A DNA stretch of 64,000 bases from Rathayibacter sp. VKM Ac-2759 (GTDB taxonomy: Bacteria; Actinomycetota; Actinomycetes; Actinomycetales; Microbacteriaceae), in contig NZ_CP047176.1 of the NCBI RefSeq assembly GCF_009834225.1, positions 248,001 through 312,000 on the forward strand. The letters are read 5' to 3'. A model generated the notes under the pieces. It was given only the letters and a program-made list of their open reading frames with translations. It had not been told where the DNA came from and did no database searches. Position 1 is the first letter of the stretch. Each line of letters begins with the position of its first letter. Positions 34,821 to 43,608 of this stretch are shown one piece after another. Made by a program: the position numbers and the translations under genes.

Positions 34821-36833
34821 TCAGACCGCCCCGTCCCAGTCGATCGGCACGACCGAGCCGCGGTGGCGGACGCCGTGCACCCGGATCGGCCCGGCGAGCG
34901 CCGGCGAGATCGGTGCGACGACGAGGGTCTCGCCGCCCGGTGCGAGCCCGAGGGCCGCCGTCAGCACGGCGACCGCCGCCGCCGCCGACCAGGCCTGCGG
35001 GCGGCAGGCCGCCGGGTAGGGCACGGGAGAGTGCACCTCGACCGCCGCATCGCCCGAGTGCAGCTCGGGCATGCGGTAGCCGAACCCCTCGGCGGCCGCG
35101 AGCAGACCGCGCGACAGAGCAGTCGCCTCCGCCCCGAACCCCTCGCGCGCGAGCCCGGTGACGGCGATCGCGGTGTCGTGGGCCCACACCGAGCCTCCGT
35201 GGTACGAGAGCGGCCAGTAGCCGGCCGAGTCGGTCGACAGGGTGCGGAGGCCGAACCCCGAGTCGAGCTCGGGGGAGACGAGCAGCTCGGCCACGCGCGC
35301 GCTCTGCTCCGGAGTGAGGACGCCGGTGCCGAGCAGATGGCCCAGGTTGCTGGTCACGGTGTCGACCGGGCGCTTGGCCGCGTCGAGGGCGATCGCCGGG
35401 TAGCCCCCGTCGGCGTCGTCGATCCAGAAGGCGTCGGTGAAGCGCGCCTTCAGCGCGGAGGCGTAGGCGCGCCACTCGGCGCCGTCGCGACCGAAGCGCT
35501 CGAGCAGCGCCGCGCCTCCGCCGAACGCCTCGTAGGCGTACGCCTGCACCTCGCAGAGCGCGATCGGACCCTCGGCGAGCGAGCCGTCGCGCCACTGGAT
35601 CGAGTCGCCGGAGTCCTTCCAGCCCTGGTTGGCGAGACCGTGGCCGGTGGTGTCGACGTACTCGAGGAACCCGTCGCCGTCGGAGTCGCCGTCCTCGCGC
35701 AGCCAGCGCAGTGCCGCCTCGAGGTGGGGGAGGAGCGCCTCCACCTCGTCGTCGGGCATGCCCCACCGCCAGGCGTCGTGCAGGAGGCACACCCACAGCG
35801 CCGTCGCGTCGACCGTGCCGAAGTAGAGCGGAGGCAGCGAGACGCCCTCGCCGGGGATCTCGAGCGTCGTCGCGCGCAGCTCGTGCATGATCTTGCCCGG
35901 CTGCTCCGCGGTCTCGGCGACGTGCCGGGTGCCCTGGAGCCCCGCGAGCACGCGCAGGGTCGATGCGGCCAGCTCGGTGCCGAGCGGGAGGAGCATCCGC
36001 GCGGCCCAGATCGAGTCGCGCCCGAAGAGCGTGAAGAACCACGGTGCTCCGGCAGCCAGGAACGGCTCGCCGGGACGCTCGGTGGTCACCATGCGCAGCG
36101 CGTCGAGGTCGTCGAGCGCGGCGCGGCACCACGAGGCGAGCCGGGAGTCGCCCGTCTCGAGGGTCGTGCCCGTCCACTCCGCGCCGCCGGGGGCCTCGGC
36201 GACGACCATCGCGGAGTCGTGCATCTCGATGCTCCAGTCGAGCTCGACCGCGCCCTCGGCGGGAACGGCGACGTCCCAGGTGATCAGCTCGGGAGCGACG
36301 ACCGCGCCGGGCGCCCTCACCTCGGCGCGGGCGGTCCCGCGGATCCAGCGGACGACGCCGTCGGCGGTGGCGGTCTCGACGTCCTCGTCGTCGCGCAGCC
36401 CGGCCTTGACGGTGTGGACGAGCGAGAAGTCCGGCTCGAGTTCGAGCTCGACCGTGGTGACGACGGAGGAGGGCAGTGTCGACTCGAGGCGGATCCGCTC
36501 GTGCAGCGCTCCGGCGCTGACGGTGCGCGTGCGCACGACCCGGAGACGGGGGTCCGCGGCGTCGTCGTCGAGATGGCGGGCGAGCGCGGTGAACCGGGCG
36601 GAGGAGGCTCCGTCGCGTCCTACCGCGATCGGCTCGAGCGGCTGCCCGCCGACGATCAGGCGCATCCCCGAGAGCACCCGGACGTCGCCGTGGTAGAGGC
36701 CGTGCACAGGCAGTGCTCCGAGCGCACCCTCGTCGTCCGACCAGAGCTGGGTGGGGGCCCGCAGCAGCACGACGGCGTCGTGCAGGAGGGGCTGTCGAGG
36801 CGGGCTGGGGCGGTCGTCGTGCTCGGTCGTCAC
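34821..36833 (-). CDS. Glycogen-debranching-type amylo-alpha-1,6-glucosidase
   Basis: 670 residues. The N-terminal debranching domain (about 15-225; LLHDAVVLLRAPTQLWSDDE, VHGLYHGDVRVLSG) is followed by a six-hairpin (alpha/alpha)6 domain (about 255-640). That contains GAPWFFTLFGRDSIWAARML, GLANQGWKDSGDSIQW, EVQAYAYEAFGG, GYWPLSYHGGSVWAHD and PYPAACRPQAWSAAA. The acidic residues in WKDSGDS and EVQAY are the probable catalytic pair. It should act on glucan or on an imported oligosaccharide. It is divergent from the LacI/ABC operon; operator-like sites lie 116-170 bp upstream. Confidence 0.87.
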   Translation of the reverse strand: MTTEHDDRPSPPRQPLLHDAVVLLRAPTQLWSDDEGALGALPVHGLYHGDVRVLSGMRLIVGGQPLEPIAVGRDGASSARFTALARHLDDDAADPRLRVVRTRTVSAGALHERIRLESTLPSSVVTTVELELEPDFSLVHTVKAGLRDDEDVETATADGVVRWIRGTARAEVRAPGAVVAPELITWDVAVPAEGAVELDWSIEMHDSAMVVAEAPGGAEWTGTTLETGDSRLASWCRAALDDLDALRMVTTERPGEPFLAAGAPWFFTLFGRDSIWAARMLLPLGTELAASTLRVLAGLQGTRHVAETAEQPGKIMHELRATTLEIPGEGVSLPPLYFGTVDATALWVCLLHDAWRWGMPDDEVEALLPHLEAALRWLREDGDSDGDGFLEYVDTTGHGLANQGWKDSGDSIQWRDGSLAEGPIALCEVQAYAYEAFGGGAALLERFGRDGAEWRAYASALKARFTDAFWIDDADGGYPAIALDAAKRPVDTVTSNLGHLLGTGVLTPEQSARVAELLVSPELDSGFGLRTLSTDSAGYWPLSYHGGSVWAHDTAIAVTGLAREGFGAEATALSRGLLAAAEGFGYRMPELHSGDAAVEVHSPVPYPAACRPQAWSAAAAVAVLTAALGLAPGGETLVVAPISPALAGPIRVHGVRHRGSVVPIDWDGAV

Positions 36834-36911
36834 GGTCGACTCCTCACTGGATCGTCGGGACTGGATCGTGCGGTCGGGCCGCGCCCGGCACGGGCGCCCG
36901 GAGCCGCGTGG

Positions 36912-36939
36912 TTGACAGGCGGGGCGTCGGAGGTAACAT
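36912..36939 (+). promoter_or_regulatory. Sigma70-type promoter of the LacI gene
   Basis: TTGACA at 36912-36917, a 16-base spacer and TAACAT at 36934-36939. It is followed by two operator-like palindromes, so repression by roadblock is plausible. Confidence 0.65.
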
Positions 36940-36949
36940 TACCCACAGA

Positions 36950-36965
36950 ATTTGATCGATCAAAT
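36950..36965. promoter_or_regulatory. Operator-like palindrome 1
   Basis: ATTTGATCGATCAAAT is a perfect 16-bp inverted repeat starting 10 bp after the -10 box. LacI-family proteins typically bind CG-centred palindromes of this size; autoregulation of the adjacent gene is the simple inference. Confidence 0.7.
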
Positions 36966-36980
36966 CCCGGATCGCCGCAG

Positions 36981-36996
36981 ATTTGAACGTTCACAT
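36981..36996. promoter_or_regulatory. Operator-like palindrome 2
   Basis: ATTTGAACGTTCACAT is an inverted repeat with one mismatched pair, 31 bp (about three helical turns) from the centre of palindrome 1. That phasing would allow cooperative binding. Confidence 0.6.
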
Positions 36997-37022
36997 CACC
37001 GAGATCCCGTCGAGGAGGACGC

Positions 37023-38060
37023 ATGGCACTGCCGACCGTCGAGGACGTCGCCCGCGCGGCCGGCGTCTCGCGTCAGACCGTCTCCAACGTCCTCAACAGC
37101 CCGCACATCGTGCGCGAGAGCACCCGCGAGCGCGTCGAGAAGGCGATCGGCGACCTCAACTACCGGCCCCACGCCTCCGCCCGGCGCCTGCGCACCCGCA
37201 AGTCGGGGACGATCGGCGTGCGGATGGACCGCGTGCTCGACGGCATCTCGGGCAGCCTCCTCGACCGCTTCCTGCACGCCGTCACCGAGCAGGCCGACAG
37301 GCGGGGCATGCGCATCCTGCTCTACACGGCCGCGAGCCCCGAGGAGGAGATCGAGCGCATCGGCAAGCTGCGCGACGGGGCCGACGTCGACGCGTTCGTG
37401 CTCACCTCGACCTTCTACGGCGACCCGCGCACCGCCTGGCTCACGGAGCAGGGCGTGCCGTTCGTCACCTTCGGCCGGCCCTGGGGACTCGACGACCAGG
37501 GCGAGCCGCAGCACCTGTGGGTCGATGTCGACGGCGCCTCCGGGGTCGCGCAGGCCACCGAGCATCTCGCCGACGCGGGCTGCACCCGCATCGCCTTCTT
37601 CGGCTGGCCCGGCGGATCGGCGACCGGCGACGACCGGCGCAGCGGCTGGGAGCGCGTGCTCGCCGAGCGCTTCCCGGACGCTCCCCGCCTGACCGCCACG
37701 GCGGAGGACGACGTGCAGCAGGCGCGTGCCGCGGCGATCGACCTCCTCCGCGGAAGGCCGGAGATCGACGGCCTGGTCTGCGTCTCGGACTCGCTCGCGC
37801 TCGGCGCCTCGATGGCCGCCGTCGCCGTCGGGCGGGCCGACCTGCCCATCGTCGGCTTCGACAACACCCCGGTCGCGGCCGCGGTCGGCCTTCCGAGCGT
37901 CGAGCAGGACCTCGTCGCGGTCGCCTCCGGTGCCCTCGAGCTGCTGCTCGGCGAGCAGGGCGACGACGTCGTCCACCGCTCCCTCGCGCCCGGAGAGGCG
38001 CACCGCCTCATCACCCCGCACCTCGTCGTGCGCACCCCCGCCCACCACCCCGAGAGCTGA
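37023..38060 (+). CDS. LacI-family transcriptional regulator of the sugar ABC operon
   Basis: 345 residues. The N-terminal helix-turn-helix and hinge read TVEDVARAAGVSRQTVSNVL, then YRPHASARRLRTRKSGTIGV. A periplasmic-binding-like effector domain follows (about 62-335). GAGGAGG at 37012-37018 precedes the ATG. It heads an operon with a sugar-binding lipoprotein and two permeases, so the inducer is probably the imported sugar. It may also control the divergent debranching enzyme. Confidence 0.93.
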   Translation: MALPTVEDVARAAGVSRQTVSNVLNSPHIVRESTRERVEKAIGDLNYRPHASARRLRTRKSGTIGVRMDRVLDGISGSLLDRFLHAVTEQADRRGMRILLYTAASPEEEIERIGKLRDGADVDAFVLTSTFYGDPRTAWLTEQGVPFVTFGRPWGLDDQGEPQHLWVDVDGASGVAQATEHLADAGCTRIAFFGWPGGSATGDDRRSGWERVLAERFPDAPRLTATAEDDVQQARAAAIDLLRGRPEIDGLVCVSDSLALGASMAAVAVGRADLPIVGFDNTPVAAAVGLPSVEQDLVAVASGALELLLGEQGDDVVHRSLAPGEAHRLITPHLVVRTPAHHPES

Positions 38061-38111
38061 CGTCGGAGCATCGACGCCGGACGCCCCCGTTCCCCCACGA
38101 AAGGTCAGGCA

Positions 38112-39356
38112 ATGACATCCACCCACCGAGCGGCACGCTGGGGTGCCGCCCTCCTCGCGACCGGTCTGACGGTCTCGCTCGCCGCGTGCTCGAGCCCGGG
38201 AGGCGGCGCCTCCGACGACTCCGCCGGGCTCACCGTCATGATCGGCTCGTCCGGCGACGCCGAGACCACCGCGGTCACCGACGCCGTGAACGCCTGGGGC
38301 GAGGAGAACGGCACGGCCGTCGAGGTCGTCGCCGCGAGCGATCTCACGCAGCAGCTCGGCCAGGGCTTCTCCGGCGGCAACCCGCCCGACCTCTTCTACA
38401 TGAGCTGGGACCAGTTCCAGACCTACGCGAGCAACCGCTATCTCGAGCCCTACGCGCAGGACGCGGGCAACGCCGACGCCTTCTACCCCGCCCTGCGCGA
38501 TGCGTTCACCTACGACGACCAGTTCTACTGCGAGCCCAAGGACTTCTCGACGCTCGGCCTCGTCATCAACACCGACCTGTGGGCGGCCGCCGGTCTCACC
38601 GACGCCGACGTCCCCACCGACTGGGCCTCGCTCGAGTCGGCGGCGCAGAAGCTGACCGCGAACGGCGTCACCGGTCTCTCGTTCGGCGCGGAGTACGCGC
38701 GCATCGGCACCTTCATGAACCAGGCCGGCGGCTCGCTGCTGTCCGAGGACGGCGAGACCGTCACCGCCGACACTCCGGAGAACGTCACCGGGCTCACCGA
38801 GGTCAAGAAGCTGCTGACCGACGGGACGCTGAAGTTCCCGGCCGACCTCGACTCCGGCTGGTCGGGCGAGGCGTTCGGCAAGGGCGCCGCCGCGATGGTC
38901 ATCGAGGGCCCGTGGATCAACGGAGCACTCGAGGCCGACTACCCCGACGTGAAGTACACGGTCGCCGAGCTGCCCGCGGGCCCCGGCGGGAAGTCGACCT
39001 TCACCTTCAGCAACTGCTGGGGCATCCCCGCAGGCAGCGACACCGCCGATCAGGCCGAGTCGCTCGTGACCGCGCTGACCACGGACGAGCAGCAGCTCGC
39101 GTTCGCGGACGCGTTCGGCGTCATCCCGTCGACCGAGACGGGTGCCGCGGCGTACGCCACCGAGTACCCGGAGAACGCCGCCTTCGTCTCGGGCAACGAC
39201 TACGCCGTCAGCCCGGTCGCCTTCGCCGGCGCCGCGACCGTGATCACCGACTTCAACTCGGCCCTCGAGGGCCTGGCGACGGGCGATCCGGAGGCGATCC
39301 TCGCGGATCTGCAGACCAACCTGCAGGACGCGCTCGACACCGCGAACGCGCAGTAG
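38112..39356 (+). CDS. Sugar ABC transporter substrate-binding lipoprotein
   Basis: 414 residues. A lipoprotein signal peptide ends in SLAACSS, with Cys26 as the lipidation site. The mature part is a family-1 (maltose-type) binding protein: NPPDLFYMSWDQFQTYASN, FSTLGLVINTDLW, AAAMVIEGPWING and SNCWGIPAGSDTADQAESLV. Anchored outside the membrane, it captures an oligosaccharide for the two permeases encoded downstream. Between it and the permeases lies a 16-bp perfect inverted repeat that probably lowers downstream transcript levels. Confidence 0.92.
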   Translation: MTSTHRAARWGAALLATGLTVSLAACSSPGGGASDDSAGLTVMIGSSGDAETTAVTDAVNAWGEENGTAVEVVAASDLTQQLGQGFSGGNPPDLFYMSWDQFQTYASNRYLEPYAQDAGNADAFYPALRDAFTYDDQFYCEPKDFSTLGLVINTDLWAAAGLTDADVPTDWASLESAAQKLTANGVTGLSFGAEYARIGTFMNQAGGSLLSEDGETVTADTPENVTGLTEVKKLLTDGTLKFPADLDSGWSGEAFGKGAAAMVIEGPWINGALEADYPDVKYTVAELPAGPGGKSTFTFSNCWGIPAGSDTADQAESLVTALTTDEQQLAFADAFGVIPSTETGAAAYATEYPENAAFVSGNDYAVSPVAFAGAATVITDFNSALEGLATGDPEAILADLQTNLQDALDTANAQ

Positions 39357-39396
39357 CGCAGGGCGCGGGAGGCGGCGGCGCGTCTCCCGCCTCCCT

Positions 39397-39525
39397 GTGC
39401 GATCTGCAGGGGTTCCGCGCGATCCCGCGCCGTTCGCCGCGAGGGACCGCGATCCTCCGGCCGATCCCCTGCAGATCGCACACCTGCCTCCTGCAGATCG
39501 CACACCTGCCTCCTGCAGATCGCAC
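39397..39525. repeat. Inverted repeat plus 22-bp direct repeats between binding protein and permease genes
   Basis: GTGCGATCTGCAGGGG (39397-39412) is perfectly complementary to CCCCTGCAGATCGCAC (39466-39481). The core CTGCAGATCGCAC then recurs at 39491 and 39513, a 22-bp period. Any of the three right arms can pair with the one left arm. In binding-protein operons a hairpin here commonly stabilises the upstream message and limits permease expression. Confidence 0.85.
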
Positions 39526-39574
39526 CCCCGCAGCCCCACCCGACCCCGCACGACCGTCGAAGGAGACGCATTCG

Positions 39575-40684
39575 ATGAGCACCACCGCGACCGCGCGGAG
39601 CCGCCGCTCCGGCATCCGCGGGCACGAGGCCCGCTACGGCTGGCTCTTCACCCTCCCCGCGATCATCGTCGTCGGCGTGTTCCTCGTCGTCCCGATCGGC
39701 CTCGCTCTCTGGGTGAGCGTCAGCAACTGGAACGGCCTCGGCTCGCCCCTCGGGCCGACCGCGCAGTTCGTCGGCACCGACAACTACCGGGCGGTGCTCG
39801 TGGACTCCGGCCTCGCGCAGAAGGACTTCGGCACCGCGATCCGCAACAACGTCTACTACGTGCTGCTCGTGGTGCCGCTGCAGACGGCGCTCGCTCTGTT
39901 CCTCGCGGTGCAGGTCAACCGCCGCGTGCTGCGCGGGCGGGGCTTCTTCCGCACCGCGTTCTACTTCCCCTCCGTCACCTCGTCGATCGCGATCACCGTG
40001 ATCTTCCTGTTCCTCTTCAGCGCCTCCGGTGTCGTCAACGCGGTGCTCGGCTGGTTCGGTGCCGACGGGCCCACCTGGATGGCCGACCCGACCGGCGTGC
40101 TGCACACCGTGCTCGGCGCCGTCGGCGTCGACGGCTCGTGGTTCGCGGGCGGAGCGCCGCTCGGCCTCACCTGGTGGGACTGGCTCTCGGGCCCCTCCGT
40201 CGCGATGTGCGTGCTGATCACGATGGCGATCTTCACCACGTCGGGCACCTTCATGCTGCTGTTCCTCGCGGCGCTGCAGAACATCGGAGCCGAGATCGAC
40301 GAGGCGGCGCTCATGGACGGCGCAGGGCCCCTCCGCAAGTTCTTCTCGGTGACCCTGCCGATGCTCAAGCCCACGCTCTTCACCGTGCTGACGCTCGGCC
40401 TCATCGGCACCTGGCAGGTGTTCGACCAGATCTACCTCACCGGAGGCGGGTCACCAGGCAAGACGCTGCTCACGCCCGCCTACCTCGCCTACGAGTCGTC
40501 GTTCACCGACCTCCGCTGGGGCCAGGGCGCGGCGATCGCCTTCATCCTGTTCTTCATCATCGTCGTCCTGACGCTGCTGCAGCGCGCGATCCTCCGCGAG
40601 AAGGGCGAGCCGAGCGCCCGCCGCACCCGCCGGGCCGCCCGTGCCGACGCCGCGACGACCCTCACCACGGGAGGCGTGCGATGA
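39575..40684 (+). CDS. Sugar ABC transporter permease 1 (MalF-like)
   Basis: 369 residues with six or more membrane helices. RYGWLFTLPAIIVVGVFLVV opens the first helix, and the EAA loop is EIDEAALMDGAGPLRKFFSV, the contact site for the ATPase. A long insertion (about 155-215, WMADPTGVLHTVLGAVGVDG) lies between helices 3 and 4. AAGGAGA precedes the ATG at 39575. Its stop overlaps the start of the second permease (ATGA). Confidence 0.92.
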   Translation: MSTTATARSRRSGIRGHEARYGWLFTLPAIIVVGVFLVVPIGLALWVSVSNWNGLGSPLGPTAQFVGTDNYRAVLVDSGLAQKDFGTAIRNNVYYVLLVVPLQTALALFLAVQVNRRVLRGRGFFRTAFYFPSVTSSIAITVIFLFLFSASGVVNAVLGWFGADGPTWMADPTGVLHTVLGAVGVDGSWFAGGAPLGLTWWDWLSGPSVAMCVLITMAIFTTSGTFMLLFLAALQNIGAEIDEAALMDGAGPLRKFFSVTLPMLKPTLFTVLTLGLIGTWQVFDQIYLTGGGSPGKTLLTPAYLAYESSFTDLRWGQGAAIAFILFFIIVVLTLLQRAILREKGEPSARRTRRAARADAATTLTTGGVR

Positions 40685-41595
40685 GCACCCTGGTCGACTC
40701 CGACACGCGCACGGAGGCGGAGCCGCCGCCGTCGACGCCCCTCCCGCACCGCCGCGTCCAGCTCGGCGCCCGCGGCCGCGCGTCGCTGATCGGCGGCTAC
40801 CTGCTGCTGATCGGACTGGCGCTGGTCTACATCTACCCGTTCCTGATCTCGGTCGCGTCGTCGTTCAAGACCGATGCCGACGCGACCTCGAACCCGCTGT
40901 CGCTGCTGCCGGCGACCTGGTCGTTCGCCTCGTACGAGCGGCTCTTCACCGACGTGCCGCTGCCGCTGTGGACCCTCAACTCGGTGATCGTGACCCTCTT
41001 CGTCACCGTGGGCCGCGTCTTCTTCGACTCGCTCGCCGGCTACGCGCTCTCGCGGCTGCGCTTCCGCGGGCGCGGACTGCTGTTCGCCCTGTTCATCGGG
41101 GTGATGAGCGTCCCCGGAGTGGTGCTGCTCATCCCGCGCTTCCTGATCCTCAAGCAGCTCGGCCTCTACGACAGCTACGCGGGGATGATCGTGCCGCTGA
41201 TCGTGGACGCGGCGGGCATCTTCATCATGAAGCAGTTCTTCGACTCGATCCCCGCCTCCATCGAGGAGGCGGCTCGGATCGACGGCGCCGGGGTGTTCCG
41301 CACGTTCCGCTCGATCGTGGTGCCGATGGCGCGGCCGGCGATCGTCACGCTGTTCATCCTGTCGTTCCAGGGCTCGTGGAACGAGTTCTCGCACTTCGTG
41401 GTGTCGCGGCAGTCGCCGGAGCTCAACACGCTGACCACCGGAGTCGCGTCGCTCGTCTCGGGGCAGCTGGGCACGGGCAACCAGTACCCGCTGCAGCTCG
41501 CGGCGGCGGTGCTGATGTCGATCCCGGTGGCCGTGCTGTTCTTCGTCTTCCAGAAGCGGATCATGAACACGACCGAGGGCGCCGAGAAGGGCTGA
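40681..41595 (+). CDS. Sugar ABC transporter permease 2 (MalG-like)
   Basis: 304 residues with six helices. A Pro-rich N-terminus precedes GGYLLLIGLALVYIYPFLIS. The EAA loop is SIEEAARIDGAGVFRTFRSI, followed by VVPMARPAIVTLFILSF. It pairs with permease 1 to form the pore. No ATPase gene follows; in Actinobacteria such operons usually borrow a shared ATPase (MsiK/UgpC type) encoded elsewhere. A strong hairpin ends the operon. Confidence 0.92.
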   Translation: MSTLVDSDTRTEAEPPPSTPLPHRRVQLGARGRASLIGGYLLLIGLALVYIYPFLISVASSFKTDADATSNPLSLLPATWSFASYERLFTDVPLPLWTLNSVIVTLFVTVGRVFFDSLAGYALSRLRFRGRGLLFALFIGVMSVPGVVLLIPRFLILKQLGLYDSYAGMIVPLIVDAAGIFIMKQFFDSIPASIEEAARIDGAGVFRTFRSIVVPMARPAIVTLFILSFQGSWNEFSHFVVSRQSPELNTLTTGVASLVSGQLGTGNQYPLQLAAAVLMSIPVAVLFFVFQKRIMNTTEGAEKG

Positions 41596-41614
41596 GCACG
41601 ACGCGTCGGCACCG

Positions 41615-41678
41615 AGGGAACCGTGAACCGTCGAGGGAGCCCGCCGTGGAGGGCGGTCTCGACGGTCCAGGGTTCCCT
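41615..41678 (+). terminator. Large hairpin terminating the sugar ABC operon
   Basis: AGGGAACC...ACCGTCGAG pairs with CTCGACGGT...GGTTCCCT, a nearly continuous stem over 64 bases, 19 bp after the permease stop. Confidence 0.75.
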
Positions 41679-41840
41679 GGATTCGAGGAAGTGACGGTGC
41701 ACGCGGAGGGTGCCTCCGAAGGCAGGCGTCCGCCGCACTCACCTCCCTGTGCCGCGCGGAATCGAGGCTGAGGTGACTCGGGTCGCTTCTGAGAGGCGGA
41801 TGCGCACTCACGACCTCGGTTCTGTGCGGGCGACGGACGA

Positions 41841-41878
41841 CGAAGGGGGCGCCCCGCCGCAGCGGAGCACCCCCTTCG
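41841..41878 (-). terminator. Hairpin after the alpha/beta hydrolase gene
   Basis: CGAAGGGGG and CCCCCTTCG arms with a GC-rich imperfect centre lie just past the hydrolase stop (41891). The rest of 41679-41840 shows no gene. Confidence 0.6.
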
Positions 41879-41890
41879 GACCGTGGGGCT

Positions 41891-42727
41891 CTACTTGGCG
41901 AGGAACTCGAGGACGACCCGGTTCCACTCCTCGGCGTGGCTCACGTTGACGCCGTGCGGGGCGCCCGCGACGACGTGCAGCTCGGAGCCGGGGATCGCGG
42001 CGTGCGTGCGCGCGCCGGAGCCCTCGAAGGGCACGGTCGCGTCGCCGTCGCCGTGGATGACCAGCGCGGGGACCGAGACCTTCGGCAGGTCCTCACGGAA
42101 GTCGGTGGTCGCGAACGCGGTCATGCAGGCCAGCGCGGCGTGCTTCGAGGACTGCTCGGCGAGAGCGAGCGCGTCCTGGCGCTGCGCCTCCGTCACCTTC
42201 AGCTCGCCGTCGACCGAGAAGAACTCGGTCGTGAACTGCTCGTAGAAGTCGTCCTGGCTCTTGGTGAGGCCGGCGGTCATCTCGGCGGCCTGCGACTTCT
42301 CGAGCGGGCCCTCCGGGTTGTCGTCGGTCTTCATCAGGTACGGCGGCACCGCGGAGGCGAAGACGACGCTGCGCAGGCGCTCGGCGCCGTACTTCGAGAA
42401 GTAGCGGGCGACCTCGCCGCCGCCCATCGAGAAGCCGACGAGCGTGACGTCCTGCAGGTCGAGCCCGGTGAGCAAGGTGTGCAGGTCCTCGGTGAGGGTG
42501 TCGTAGGTGTAGCCGGTCAGCGGCTTGTCGCTGCGTCCGAAGCCGCGGCGGTCGTACGTGACGACGCGGTAGCCGGCGGCCGCGAAGGCCGGGACCTGCT
42601 CGCTCCACGACTCGCCCGAGAGGGGCCAGCCGTGGATCAGGACGACGGGGCGGCCGGAGCCGCCGGTGTCGTCGACGTGCAGGTCGGTGTCCTTGAAGAG
42701 TCCGTGGTGGGCGGTGATCTCTGCCAT
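41891..42727 (-). CDS. Alpha/beta hydrolase of the cofactor-free haloperoxidase type
   Basis: 278 residues, typical length. The oxyanion strand is VVLIHGWPLSGESW, the nucleophile elbow GFSMGGGEVARY, the Asp in VIHGDGDATVP and the His in GAPHGVNVSHAEEWN. TYDRRGFGRSDKP is characteristic of bacterial non-heme haloperoxidase/perhydrolase-like esterases, which hydrolyse esters and can make peracids. Cytosolic. It lies 119 bp beyond a peroxiredoxin gene on the same strand. Confidence 0.9.
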   Translation of the reverse strand: MAEITAHHGLFKDTDLHVDDTGGSGRPVVLIHGWPLSGESWSEQVPAFAAAGYRVVTYDRRGFGRSDKPLTGYTYDTLTEDLHTLLTGLDLQDVTLVGFSMGGGEVARYFSKYGAERLRSVVFASAVPPYLMKTDDNPEGPLEKSQAAEMTAGLTKSQDDFYEQFTTEFFSVDGELKVTEAQRQDALALAEQSSKHAALACMTAFATTDFREDLPKVSVPALVIHGDGDATVPFEGSGARTHAAIPGSELHVVAGAPHGVNVSHAEEWNRVVLEFLAK

Positions 42728-42846
42728 GAGTCGTGCTCCTTCCGGCGCCGTGCCTCGGCGTCGTGGTGTGATTCGGCGAGCATCGCGACGCGGATGGGGA
42801 GGACGCTGGGAGGGGAGGGACCCTTGACAGCCCCTCCCCGCACTGC

Positions 42847-43515
42847 CTACGCGATCGCGTCGACCGCGGCGAGGATCTCGTCGGTCTCGGTGCGCGTCGT
42901 GTAGTCGACGTGCACGTCGGCGAAGCGGACGACGCCGGCCTCGTCGAGCACCAGGACCGTCGGGAACGGGATCGCGGCGGTGTCGTCGGCGTTCGAGTCC
43001 TTGACCGCGAAGCCGAGCTCCGTGTGCGCATCGACGGCGGCGTCGCTCGGCGCGGTCACGATGCCCAGCTCGCCCGCGAGCACGTTGCCCGGGTCGGAGA
43101 CGACGGTGAAGCCGAGCTCGCCGTCGCCCACCGACGCGGAGCGGTCGGCCGTCTGCGGGCTCACGGCGACCAGCGCGACTCCGCGCTCCTCGAGCGCCGG
43201 GGCGAGGGTGGCGCTGTAGTGGCGCAGGGTGATGTTGCAGTAGGGGCACCAGGCGCCGCGGTAGAACACGAGAACGGCGGGCCCTCTGCCCAGGACGGAG
43301 GCGAGGTGGACGGTGTCGCCGTCCACGGTCACGACCGTCGCGCTCGGCAGTCGGTCACCCGCCGCGACGGCATCCGAGGGGACCCCGCTCGAGACCAGGT
43401 CGGCCTGCTCGGCTGCGAAGACCGCGGCGAGCTCGTCGCCGATCGCCTCGGTGAAGCCGGTCGTGAACTCGGCGGACTGGGCGCCGATCGTCGAGGTGGT
43501 CTGCTCCGTGGGCAT
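42847..43515 (-). CDS. Peroxiredoxin (AhpC/TSA, AhpE-like)
   Basis: 222 residues. An N-terminal helical extension (about 1-48) precedes the thioredoxin fold. The peroxidatic Cys90 and a second Cys93 form FYRGAWCPYCNITL, and VVSDPGNVLAGELGI and the later FPTVLVLDEAGVVRF follow. It detoxifies peroxides in the cytosol with a thiol donor. GGAG six bases before the ATG at 43515 supports the start. Likely co-transcribed with the gene upstream (43609-44232). Confidence 0.9.
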   Translation of the reverse strand: MPTEQTTSTIGAQSAEFTTGFTEAIGDELAAVFAAEQADLVSSGVPSDAVAAGDRLPSATVVTVDGDTVHLASVLGRGPAVLVFYRGAWCPYCNITLRHYSATLAPALEERGVALVAVSPQTADRSASVGDGELGFTVVSDPGNVLAGELGIVTAPSDAAVDAHTELGFAVKDSNADDTAAIPFPTVLVLDEAGVVRFADVHVDYTTRTETDEILAAVDAIA

Positions 43516-43608
43516 CGTCGTCTCCGTCCGGGCGGCCGTCGTTCGGCCGTTCCCGGCGCGATCGTAGGATCGGCGCCTCCGAGATGCCCCCGGAAGGGTC
43601 ACACTTCG

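Noticed and set aside
39466..39525. Possible CRISPR or iteron array from 22-bp repeats
   Set aside because: Only three copies, contiguous without spacers, inside a sugar operon and complementary to an upstream arm; a hairpin structure explains them better.
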